NCBI GenBank assembly: GCA_026986885.1
Contig: JALSNT010000515.1
Span: 1 to 8,371 of the forward strand
From: Desulfobulbaceae bacterium
Lineage (GTDB): Bacteria; Desulfobacterota; Desulfobulbia; Desulfobulbales; Desulfobulbaceae
Reading direction: 5' to 3'
Length of the DNA stretch: 8,371 nucleotides
Below, piece after piece: positions 1 through 5,977 of this stretch; the stretch's first letter is position 1; each line of letters opens with the position of its first letter. The position numbers and the translations under genes were made by a program. A model generated the notes under the pieces. The model did not search any database and was not told where the DNA came from. It saw only the letters and a list, made by a program, of their open reading frames with translations.

Positions 1-336
1 GTGCTGACAGACCGCTACTATTTTTCCACTGTGGCGTACCAGGGAGCTGCCGGCCTGGACCCGGCACTGATTATTGCGGCCAACGATTTCGCTCCCCGCC
101 CTGATCTGGTCGTACTGCTGGTTATGGAGCCGGAAGAGAGTGTGCGCCGTATTGAGAAACTACGCGGGGACCTGCTCAATGATTTTGAACAGGTGGAACA
201 ACTGCATAAAGTTGCCGCCCTGTTTTCCTCTTTTACCGAGGATTATATCGTGCGGATAAATGCTGCTGCACCCGTCAGGCAGGTACAAACTGATATCCGC
301 CTGGCCGTACAGCCACTTCTGAAAGGATTTAGTTGA
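1..336 (+). CDS. tmk: Thymidylate kinase, C-terminal part (5' end outside window)
   Basis: This is the last 111 codons of a dTMP kinase, which phosphorylates dTMP to dTDP in cytoplasmic dTTP synthesis. The visible part contains DRYYFSTVAYQGA (residues 4-16), the family's DR(Y/H)xxSxxAYQG nucleotide-monophosphate site. A LID-like stretch follows (RRIEKLRGD and then DFEQVEQLHKV, about residues 49-71). The P-loop and roughly the first 90-100 residues of a normal ~210-aa enzyme lie upstream of position 1. The GTG at position 1 is an internal Val codon, not a start, because the conserved segment begins immediately. The stop TGA (334-336) overlaps the TTG start of the next gene, which suggests translational coupling. 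Family assignment is firm from motifs; only the truncation by the window edge limits it. Confidence 0.9.
   Translation: MLTDRYYFSTVAYQGAAGLDPALIIAANDFAPRPDLVVLLVMEPEESVRRIEKLRGDLLNDFEQVEQLHKVAALFSSFTEDYIVRINAAAPVRQVQTDIRLAVQPLLKGFS
321..327 (+). promoter_or_regulatory. Ribosome binding site supporting a TTG start at 333
   Basis: GAAAGGA lies inside the last codons of the thymidylate kinase gene, 5 nt before TTG 333-335. This spacing supports an unusual TTG start whose last two bases are shared with the kinase stop (TTGA overlap). No ATG occurs in this frame before the lipoprotein signal sequence, so a downstream start would lose the signal peptide. Confidence 0.6.
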
Positions 337-2237
337 ATTCGCATTTTTTTAAATCTTTTTTTGTGGGATCACCCTTGACCCTCTTGCCCTGCATTACCGA
401 TCTGTCGGCCGGTCGTTTTTTTTCTGTTCTCTTGTGTCTGGGCCTGCTGGTGAGCGGCTGCACACCGGCCGACACTGTTGCGCCAACGCTGCCACACCCG
501 GCTCCTTCCACTCCTTTATCGTTGACATCTTCTTCCAGGCAGCCGGACCTTTCGCCGGCAGATGAAATTTCGGCAACTGACGAAATCGACACGGAATGCA
601 GTTATTTCTATTTTTTGTGGGGTCGTTATGCCGAAGTAACTTCACATTTTGCTGAGGCCCTTGAGGCATACGAAAAGGCAATTATCTGCGATCCGCAGGC
701 TGAATATATTGTCCGTAAACTGCCCCTTATCTATCTGCGCCTGCATCGCGATAAAAAGGCCATTGCCGAATTGAATGCTTATCTCCAAAGGCATCCCGAT
801 GATACGTTCACCAGGATGCTGCTGGCCAAGGTGTTTATCCATAACCATCAATATGATCGGGCTGCCCAACAGTATGAGTACATTCACCGCCATGATCCCG
901 GGGAAACCCGGTCACTTCTTCTCTTGAGTGAACTCTATATCTCCAGGCAACAGCCCGGGCGGGCAATCAATGTATTGCAGGAGGTTCTTTCCCGTTCACC
1001 GGATAATTACGCCGCCCATGTTTTGCTTGCCCGAATTTATGTCGGCAGGAAGGATATTGAGAAGGCCGTACAACAGTACACCCGTGCATTGGTCCTGAAC
1101 CGGACAGTTGAACTTGAAATGGAGCTTGGAGAGCTATATCTGCAGCAAAAGCGGTATACGGACGCGCAAAGACTTTATACGCAAATTATTTCCCGGCAAC
1201 CGGAAAATGAAGAGGCGGGCATGGCGCTTGTCCATGTTTATCTCCTGCAGAATAAGGAAAAGAAAGCCCTGGCAGAGTTGAATCGGTTAAAAACAATTTC
1301 ATATAACTCCGGTATGATAGATATGGCGATCGCCAGACTTTATGCCCGGAAAAAAAATTATGTAAAGGCCGCTGCAATATTGCAGGAACTGGTAAGCCGC
1401 GAGAATTCACCCCGGGGACGTTACATGCTTGCCATTCTTCTGCTGCAATTGAAAAAGTATGAAGATGCCCTTTTTCAACTGACGCAGATACCGGCAACTG
1501 CAGCCGAATATGAGGACGGTATTTTTTTGCGGGTCAGGATTCTGCGGCTGTTACAGCGTCCTGAAGATGCGATTTCTATTCTGGAAAAAATTTTGTCCGG
1601 GGAGGAGAATGGGAAAAATAATGAAGAGCATAAAAAAGAAAAAATTAAAGATACCGAACTGTATGCATTGTTAGCGAGATTGTATCAGGCGCAGGGGAAA
1701 ACCGAGCTTGGGAGAAAAACTTTTGCTCGAGTGTTGAGGCAGTATCCCAATGATGAAAACCTGTTGTATGAGTATGGTTTATTCCTGGACCAGGCCGGTG
1801 ACCGGAAAAAGGCAATGACTATTATGCAGAAGGTTATTGCCCTGCAACCGTCACATGCGGCGGCATTAAATTATGTCGGCTATACCTGGGCGGATCACCG
1901 ACAGCACCTTGACAAGGCCTTGACCTATATCCGGCGGGCAGTGCAGCTCAAACCGAAAAACGGTTATATTCGTGACAGCCTGGGTTGGATTTATTATCGC
2001 CTCGGTCGTTTACAGGAGGCAAAGCAGGAGCTGCTGCAGGCGGTGAAACTGGCTCCGGATGATCCGGCAATCCTTGACCATCTTGGTGATGTTTATCTGG
2101 AATCAGGGCAGCAGAAAAAAGCGCTGCAGGTTTATCAGCAGGCCTTGAAAAAGTTCACAAAGGGGCGCGGCAAGCTCAGTGTTGAAAAAAAAATACACCT
2201 TATTGAACAACATCTTACAGGGCAGCACGTACGATAA
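333..2237 (+). CDS. TPR-repeat lipoprotein
   Basis: This 634-aa envelope protein is built of tetratricopeptide repeats, a helical scaffold for protein-protein contacts. Its exact job is unknown. The N-terminus has a hydrophobic stretch (about residues 29-41) ending in the lipobox LVSGC with Cys43, so it is probably lipid-anchored; the n-region is unusually long. A Pro/Ser/Thr-rich linker follows (44-85), then about a dozen TPR units from about 90 to 610. Clear ones include HFAEALEAYEKAIICDP, QYDRAAQQYEYIHRHDP and DIEKAVQQYTRAL, and near the C-terminus the conserved GYIRDSLGWIYYRLGRLQEA (544-563) and LDHLGDVYLESGQQKKALQV. A charged insert (about 423-441, rich in E, K and N) separates two blocks of repeats. 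The start is TTG, coupled to tmk; the 3' end overlaps the LolB-like gene. TPR lipoproteins next to LolB-like lipoproteins suggest a role in outer-membrane or exopolysaccharide assembly, which is inference only. Confidence 0.88.
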   Translation: MNSHFFKSFFVGSPLTLLPCITDLSAGRFFSVLLCLGLLVSGCTPADTVAPTLPHPAPSTPLSLTSSSRQPDLSPADEISATDEIDTECSYFYFLWGRYAEVTSHFAEALEAYEKAIICDPQAEYIVRKLPLIYLRLHRDKKAIAELNAYLQRHPDDTFTRMLLAKVFIHNHQYDRAAQQYEYIHRHDPGETRSLLLLSELYISRQQPGRAINVLQEVLSRSPDNYAAHVLLARIYVGRKDIEKAVQQYTRALVLNRTVELEMELGELYLQQKRYTDAQRLYTQIISRQPENEEAGMALVHVYLLQNKEKKALAELNRLKTISYNSGMIDMAIARLYARKKNYVKAAAILQELVSRENSPRGRYMLAILLLQLKKYEDALFQLTQIPATAAEYEDGIFLRVRILRLLQRPEDAISILEKILSGEENGKNNEEHKKEKIKDTELYALLARLYQAQGKTELGRKTFARVLRQYPNDENLLYEYGLFLDQAGDRKKAMTIMQKVIALQPSHAAALNYVGYTWADHRQHLDKALTYIRRAVQLKPKNGYIRDSLGWIYYRLGRLQEAKQELLQAVKLAPDDPAILDHLGDVYLESGQQKKALQVYQQALKKFTKGRGKLSVEKKIHLIEQHLTGQHVR

Positions 2238-3027
2238 GTCGCTGTTTACCCGTTTAATTATTATATTTTATGTCGTATTATCTGCCGGCTGTACCGGAAA
2301 AATACCGGTAACCAGGCCACTTGTCGGCGCTCAGCAGATTCAGGCCGGGATGCTTCTTGAAAAACTTCAGCATCGTGGAAAAATCGATTCTCTGGATGCG
2401 GATATCGCCGTATCCTGGTCCGGTTACGGGGGAAAGCAAAGTTTTTCAGGAACATTACAAGCCGTGCGGACCGGTCAATACCGTTTGAGCATTCTCGACC
2501 CCCTGGGACGGCCTGTTTTTTTACTGACAGTAAATAAAAATTTTTTTACCCTTGTCGATAATCGTCAGGCTCGGGGATACACCGGGCCGGTTGATTCCTC
2601 TTTTTTGCATCAATACATTCCCGCCGCTGTTTCCCCTGCCGTGCTTTATTCACTGCTGACCGCACAGCTCCCGGATATTTCCCTGGTAAACGTCACTGGT
2701 GGACAGGGAAACAACAGGAGTCATTATTGGTTTGCTTTTCCTTGTGGAAGTGTTCTCCACCGTCTTGTTGAGGTTGATGAGGTAAGCGGTCAACTTGTCC
2801 GCCAGGTTATAAGAGATAAAAAAACAACCCTGCTTGAAGTAATTTATAAAGGCTTTCAGGGTGAAACCGGTCAATTGTCTCTGCCCGTCAGGTTGCTGAT
2901 TAACAGTAAAAACCTGCCTGGTTCGGTAGAACTGGTCATGAAAAAAGTATTTCCGAACAAAATATTCCCGGATTCGCTGTTTACCATTGCAGTTCCGAAA
3001 TATTATCAGATGAGCCGTGTTGAATAG
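2179..3027 (+). CDS. LolB-like outer-membrane lipoprotein (DUF4292-like)
   Basis: This protein of about 282 aa resembles the LolB/DUF4292 fold, an incomplete beta-barrel that handles lipoproteins or other lipids at the outer membrane. Residues 26-38 form a hydrophobic segment ending in the lipobox LSAGC (Cys38). From about 70 to 135 the pattern DADIAVSWSGYGGKQSFSG, YRLSILDPLGRPVFLLTV and NFFTLVDNRQARGYTG matches the LolB beta-strand arrangement. The C-terminus (about 215-273) has strands ending in PDSLFTIAVP, typical of DUF4292-like lipoproteins. No ATG precedes the signal sequence. The candidate starts are GTG 2179 and TTG 2182, both inside the end of the TPR gene, with only AAGGGG about 13 nt upstream. 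TTG 2203 is another option. The overlap implies co-transcription with tmk and the TPR gene. A true LolB function is not proven; a generic lipid-binding lipoprotein is the alternative. Confidence 0.75.
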   Translation: MLKKKYTLLNNILQGSTYDKSLFTRLIIIFYVVLSAGCTGKIPVTRPLVGAQQIQAGMLLEKLQHRGKIDSLDADIAVSWSGYGGKQSFSGTLQAVRTGQYRLSILDPLGRPVFLLTVNKNFFTLVDNRQARGYTGPVDSSFLHQYIPAAVSPAVLYSLLTAQLPDISLVNVTGGQGNNRSHYWFAFPCGSVLHRLVEVDEVSGQLVRQVIRDKKTTLLEVIYKGFQGETGQLSLPVRLLINSKNLPGSVELVMKKVFPNKIFPDSLFTIAVPKYYQMSRVE

Positions 3028-3057
3028 ACATGTTTCGGAGATCGGTTTTGCCGACTG

Positions 3058-3150
3058 TATTGACAATTCATTGAAATGCTTTTTTTATCCCTCTTTTTTC
3101 AACAAATTGTTATTGGCATGGCCGGGAGATAGAGGTATATATTGTCAATA
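3058..3150. repeat. Separated perfect 10-bp inverted repeat
   Basis: TATTGACAAT at 3058-3067 and its exact reverse complement ATTGTCAATA at 3141-3150 are 73 nt apart. The arms could be paired regulator half-sites, ends of a small element, or a long-range RNA stem. Each contains a TTGACA/TTGTCA -35-like hexamer. No good -10 box sits 16-18 nt downstream of either, so I do not call promoters. Confidence 0.45.
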
Positions 3151-3182
3151 AACCATCAGTTGCCGACGGGTCATTATCAATC

Positions 3183-3238
3183 TAAGGAGGAAGTTTTAAG
3201 GATAAACCACCATGCGTGGGCAGTACGGCAAATCATGA
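3183..3238 (+). other. Orphan Shine-Dalgarno with an 8-codon micro-ORF
   Basis: TAAGGAGG (3183-3190) is as strong as the RBS of the cytochrome gene, yet no start codon lies 5-10 nt downstream. The first ATG is at 3212, preceded by AAGGA (3199-3202 region) at a better distance. It encodes MRGQYGKS and stops at 3236-3238. A second ATG overlaps that stop (ATGA at 3235) and runs for only five codons. This could be a leader peptide or the decayed start of a lost gene. I favour decay or chance over a functional peptide. Confidence 0.25.
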
Positions 3239-3250
3239 AACAGCGAATAT

Positions 3251-3298
3251 AAAACCTGAATTGAGCGATTTTTCATTTCGTCCCAAGCTGCAGGTTTT
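3251..3298. repeat. Inverted repeat AAAACCTG/CAGGTTTT
   Basis: AAAACCTG (3251-3258) pairs perfectly with CAGGTTTT (3291-3298), leaving a 32-nt loop. The loop contains AATTGAGCGAT (3259-3269), a motif found again near 7951 in this window. The structure may be an RNA hairpin or a fragment of a mobile-element end. There is no T-run directly after it, so it is not a standard terminator. Confidence 0.4.
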
Positions 3299-3465
3299 GT
3301 GCTGTTGCATGAAGCTTTATTTACCTGTAAATTTATAGTCAACCGATAAACGGTTCCTCTTTGTTGAGAGACCTTTTTATTGCGTAAAGTCCGGCCGCTT
3401 GCGGCAAGGTTGTTTTTTAATACGTGGTCTTTCCCTAGATGATATTTTTTAGACTTGCGACATAT

Positions 3466-3485
3466 CTTACTGATACTTACTGAGT
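3466..3485. repeat. Helically phased direct repeat CTTACTGA
   Basis: CTTACTGA occurs at 3466-3473 and again at 3476-3483, a 10-nt period that places both copies on the same DNA face. It lies about 95-110 nt before the cytochrome start codon, where an activator site would be expected. The regulator is unknown, and the match to known FNR- or HcpR-type palindromes is not evident. The call as an operator is inference. Confidence 0.35.
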
Positions 3486-3560
3486 TGTACAGGTAATGCA
3501 GTGTCGGCATTTTTTACATGCCTTGAAGTTAAAAAAAATCATTGCCGGACAGCCACAAAC

Positions 3561-3572
3561 AAAGGAGGAAGG
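3561..3572 (+). promoter_or_regulatory. Ribosome binding site setting the cytochrome start at 3577
   Basis: AAAGGAGGAAGG lies just before ATG 3577, followed immediately by a second in-frame ATG at 3580. The reading frame is open upstream to 3496, but the extra 27 residues would place a polar stretch in front of the signal peptide. The RBS position therefore fixes the start at 3577 (or 3580). Confidence 0.85.
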
Positions 3573-3576
3573 AAAT

Positions 3577-4821
3577 ATGATGTCAAAAAGGAAGTTTCTG
3601 GTAGTTGCGGCAGTGCCGATCATGATGTTGGGCCTGTCTTTCTCATCTGCCTGGGCAAAGCCGTCAAAGTGTGAGGAATGTCACGCCAAGCTTAATCCGG
3701 GCCTGGTAAAGGATTTTAACCGTGGGAAAATGTCTAAAAAATTGACATGTAAGGCCTGCCACGGCAAAGGACACATGAGTGCCGATGATGTGGACAAGGT
3801 AAAATTACCCACTATTTCTACCTGTAAAAAATGTCACAGCAAGCAGGCTAAACAGTATTTGAGCGGCAAACATGCCCTTGGTCTGTTGCCGATAACCGCT
3901 TTTCCCGGTTTTTCCCATCAGCAGCCCAAGGCCTTTATTGATGGGCAGAAGGGGTGCAACGGTTGTCACAACCTTGGTATCACCGACGAACATGTCCGGG
4001 ACAATGCTGCACGCAAGTATTATAAATACGGTATGGATTGCCAGAACTGCCATACCCGTCATGCCTTTTCCAAGGCTGAAGCCCTTAGGCCGGAGGCATG
4101 TAACAGCTGCCATACCGGCTTTGATCACGCCCAGTGGGAGATGTGGCAGCATTCCAAGCATGGCGCGGCCTACCAGACTGATCCCAAGGCCCATCGCGGA
4201 CCGACCTGCCAGGATTGTCACATGGAAAACGGCAATCATCGCGTTATGACTGCCTGGGGTTTTCTTGCCCTGCGTTTACCTGAATCCGACAAGGAGTGGA
4301 TGGGCTATCGTGCCACTATTCTTCAGGGATTGGGTGTGCTGGACAAAGATGGCAAACCAACAGCCAGACTTGGGGTCGTCAAGGCCGCTAATCTTGCCCG
4401 CCTGGACAAAAAAAGCTGGGATGATGAACGGGCGCGTATGCAGAAGATCTGTCAGAAATGCCATTCTGCAAATTTTGCCAAAGAAAATTTGAAAAATGCT
4501 GATCTGATGATCAAGGCCTCTGATAAAATCCTGGCGGAAGCCATCAATGTCGTCAAAGATCTCTATGTTGACGGTACTCTTAAAAAAGGCACCAATGCGG
4601 CTACCTTTCCGTATCCGGATCTGTTGACCTTTTATGAGGTAAAAACTCCCATAGAGGAGAATCTTTATGAGATGTTCATGGACTCTCGGATGAAGACTTA
4701 CCAGGCTGCCTTTCATATCATGCCCGACTATACTACCTGGTATGGACTGGCCAAGATGAAGAAATCACTGGTTGAGATGAAGGAAATGGCAAAACAGATG
4801 CGTTTGAATGCTAAAAAATAA
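3577..4821 (+). CDS. Periplasmic octaheme c-type cytochrome, hydroxylamine oxidoreductase (HAO) family
   Basis: This 414-aa secreted multiheme enzyme of the HAO family interconverts nitrogen oxides. Family members oxidise hydroxylamine or hydrazine, or reduce nitrite and hydroxylamine to ammonium. A Sec signal peptide (1-27, cleavage after AWA) precedes exactly eight CxxCH haem motifs at residues 32, 58, 83, 127, 155, 175, 211 and 292. Residues 155-196 (CQNCHTRHAF, EACNSCHTGFDH, SKHG) and CQDCHMENGNH (211-221) follow the HAO layout, with extra His residues for bis-His ligation. The haem-4 motif CNGCH (127-131) would correspond to the active-site haem. The helical C-terminus includes PDYTTWYG (383-390). 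Whether the crosslinking Tyr that makes haem P460 is present cannot be settled without alignment; Y375, Y385 and Y389 are candidates. The protein is shorter than the ~570-aa Nitrosomonas HAO. In an anaerobic deltaproteobacterium, ammonium-forming nitrite/hydroxylamine reduction is more likely than oxidation, by inference. No redox partner gene is adjacent. Confidence 0.9.
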   Translation: MMSKRKFLVVAAVPIMMLGLSFSSAWAKPSKCEECHAKLNPGLVKDFNRGKMSKKLTCKACHGKGHMSADDVDKVKLPTISTCKKCHSKQAKQYLSGKHALGLLPITAFPGFSHQQPKAFIDGQKGCNGCHNLGITDEHVRDNAARKYYKYGMDCQNCHTRHAFSKAEALRPEACNSCHTGFDHAQWEMWQHSKHGAAYQTDPKAHRGPTCQDCHMENGNHRVMTAWGFLALRLPESDKEWMGYRATILQGLGVLDKDGKPTARLGVVKAANLARLDKKSWDDERARMQKICQKCHSANFAKENLKNADLMIKASDKILAEAINVVKDLYVDGTLKKGTNAATFPYPDLLTFYEVKTPIEENLYEMFMDSRMKTYQAAFHIMPDYTTWYGLAKMKKSLVEMKEMAKQMRLNAKK

Positions 4822-4837
4822 TTCGATGCATAATTGA

Positions 4838-4864
4838 AAAGAGCAGCCGTTTTTGCCGCTCTTT
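4838..4864 (+). other. Small hairpin after the cytochrome stop
   Basis: AAAGAGC (4838-4844) pairs with GCTCTTT (4858-4864) around a 13-nt loop, beginning 17 nt after the cytochrome stop codon. It precedes the main terminator by a few nucleotides. It may protect the mRNA 3' end or act as a first, weak terminator; only TTTG follows it. Confidence 0.45.
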
Positions 4865-4870
4865 GTTTGT

Positions 4871-4910
4871 GGCGCAGATCCATGGAATAACATGATCTGC
4901 GCCTTTTTTT
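4871..4910 (+). terminator. Strong intrinsic terminator of the cytochrome gene
   Basis: GGCGCAGATC (4871-4880) and GATCTGCGCC (4894-4903) form a perfect 10-bp GC-rich stem with a 13-nt loop. Seven T residues follow directly (4904-4910). Its place 50 nt after the cytochrome stop makes that gene a discrete transcription unit, separate from the downstream lipoprotein gene. Confidence 0.9.
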
Positions 4911-4988
4911 ATTGCCGACTTTGTTCCGCAGCCAGCAACAGCAATATTGTCGCAGTAGCCATTCTACCTGCTTACCGTAATTTACTTT

Positions 4989-5882
4989 ATGAACAACATA
5001 TTATCTTTGATCCAACGGAAAGGATGTTGGGGGTGTCTGATATTCTGGCTGTTATTTTCCGGCTGTATGCGGGTCCATAATATTCGTTTACCTGAAAAAA
5101 GTGGTGTGCAGCCGCATCCCATCACAATCCTGACCTATAATATTCGCACAGGTGCCGGCCTGCGAGCATACGGGCGCAATCCATATCTGCTGAAAGACGA
5201 AATCCAGCCTGATCTACCGCCGATTATAGCGGCCATCCGTTCTGTTGATCCTGATATTGTGGGCCTGCAGGAGGTGCTGGGTGAGAAACAGGCAGCAGCC
5301 GTTGCCGGGGCGCTGAATATGAATTACGCCTATATCCCCCATGGGTTGGATCGATATGGAACCTGGTGGTGTGTTGCAATCCTGTCGAAATTTCCAATTT
5401 CTCAGGTATGGCGGCAGGAAATCAGTTCCGGCAGAGGCAATACCAGGGCAAACTGTATTGCCGAAATATCGGTGCTCGGCCGGAATTGCCTCTTTGTTGT
5501 CCTGCATAAGGACAGAGACCTGAAGGACGGTGCATCCCTTTATAGAACCATGGAGTGGGTAAGGGCGAAAAATGAACCGGTGGTGCTGTTAGGGGATTTT
5601 AATATCAGGCCGGGAGATAAGCGGTGGCGGATTCTTTCTCCCCGTTTTCAGGATACCATTGATTTAGTGACAACCGCCCGGTCACGTTTTGCCCGCAAGA
5701 GAGGAACCTATCCGGGTAAAAATGGCCAATATTGGGGAAAACGTATCGATTATATCCTGGTCGATCGGGGCAGGTTTTCCGTCCTGGATGCCGGTTTGTT
5801 GCCGGAAAAATATTGGCCGGCGTCAGATCATATCGGATATTTTGCCAGGGTATGGTTACTGGAAAACCATGACCGACAATAA
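4989..5882 (+). CDS. Endonuclease/exonuclease/phosphatase (EEP) superfamily lipoprotein
   Basis: This 297-aa predicted lipoprotein carries a metal-dependent EEP phosphoesterase domain (the DNase I, exonuclease III and inositol phosphatase fold). A hydrophobic segment (about 15-24) ends in LLFSGC, a lipobox with Cys26, so the domain should sit outside the cytoplasm. Catalytic signatures are all present: LTYNIRTG (N51), GLQEV (metal-binding E95), VVLHKD (H173), LLGDFNIRP (D203, N205), KRIDYILVD (D254) and SDHIGYFARV (D280, H281). The domain is therefore complete and probably active. The substrate is unknown: nucleic acids, phospholipids and sugar phosphates are all hydrolysed in this superfamily. 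ATG 4989 gives a correctly sized signal peptide but has no strong Shine-Dalgarno, so expression may be low. It lies between a strong upstream terminator and a downstream hairpin, so it is likely monocistronic. Confidence 0.85.
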   Translation: MNNILSLIQRKGCWGCLIFWLLFSGCMRVHNIRLPEKSGVQPHPITILTYNIRTGAGLRAYGRNPYLLKDEIQPDLPPIIAAIRSVDPDIVGLQEVLGEKQAAAVAGALNMNYAYIPHGLDRYGTWWCVAILSKFPISQVWRQEISSGRGNTRANCIAEISVLGRNCLFVVLHKDRDLKDGASLYRTMEWVRAKNEPVVLLGDFNIRPGDKRWRILSPRFQDTIDLVTTARSRFARKRGTYPGKNGQYWGKRIDYILVDRGRFSVLDAGLLPEKYWPASDHIGYFARVWLLENHDRQ

Positions 5883-5887
5883 AAACG

Positions 5888-5913
5888 GGCCATGGGAACA
5901 TGATTCCATGGCC
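5888..5913. terminator. Probable bidirectional terminator between convergent genes
   Basis: GGCCATGG (5888-5895) pairs perfectly with CCATGGCC (5906-5913) around a 10-nt loop, just after the EEP gene stop. On the minus strand the stem is followed within a few bases by TTTTT (complement of 5881-5885). On the plus strand a weaker TTTT lies at 5921-5924. It sits in the 95-nt gap between convergent genes, as expected for a shared terminator. Confidence 0.65.
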
Positions 5914-5977
5914 GGGATAATTTTATGACCATATCCGTCGAGCCTTGGTGTCGGTGGAACCATGGTGTATTACCCGT

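Larger units (their letters stand above)
3028..3576. other. 549-nt intergenic region ahead of the octaheme cytochrome gene
   Basis: I see no convincing gene here. The region holds a 10-bp inverted repeat (TATTGACAAT 3058-3067 and ATTGTCAATA 3141-3150), a strong Shine-Dalgarno-like TAAGGAGG (3183-3190) with no ORF at normal spacing, and an 8-bp inverted repeat (AAAACCTG 3251-3258, CAGGTTTT 3291-3298). It also has small hairpins AACCG/CGGTT (3341-3355) and GCCG/CGGC (3394-3405, followed by T6 at 3413-3418), a 10-bp direct repeat (3466-3485), and GGCAT/ATGCC (3506-3522). No clear terminator follows the LolB-like gene: TCGG/CCGA at 3042-3054 is weak and its T-run is distant. A promoter for the cytochrome is expected here, but I cannot assign -35/-10 boxes with confidence. 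A minus-strand ORF of 104 codons (3510-3196) has no recognisable domain or RBS and looks spurious. Confidence 0.6.

Noticed and set aside
3394..3418. GCCG/CGGC hairpin followed by T6 as an intrinsic terminator
   Set aside because: Only a 4-bp stem and the T-run is 7 nt away from it, with no gene ending nearby on that strand.
3196..3510. Minus-strand 104-codon open frame in the gap before the cytochrome gene
   Set aside because: No Shine-Dalgarno, no recognisable domain, mixed composition, and it would run against the expected cytochrome promoter. Treated as chance.
3805..4239. Minus-strand 144-codon hydrophobic frame inside the cytochrome gene
   Set aside because: It is the antisense of a clear octaheme coding region whose eight haem motifs fix the reading frame. 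The apparent membrane-like sequence is a complement artefact.
4853..5080. Plus-strand 75-codon frame covering the terminator and the start of the EEP lipoprotein
   Set aside because: It runs through the perfect 10-bp terminator stem and overlaps the EEP signal peptide in another frame; no RBS.
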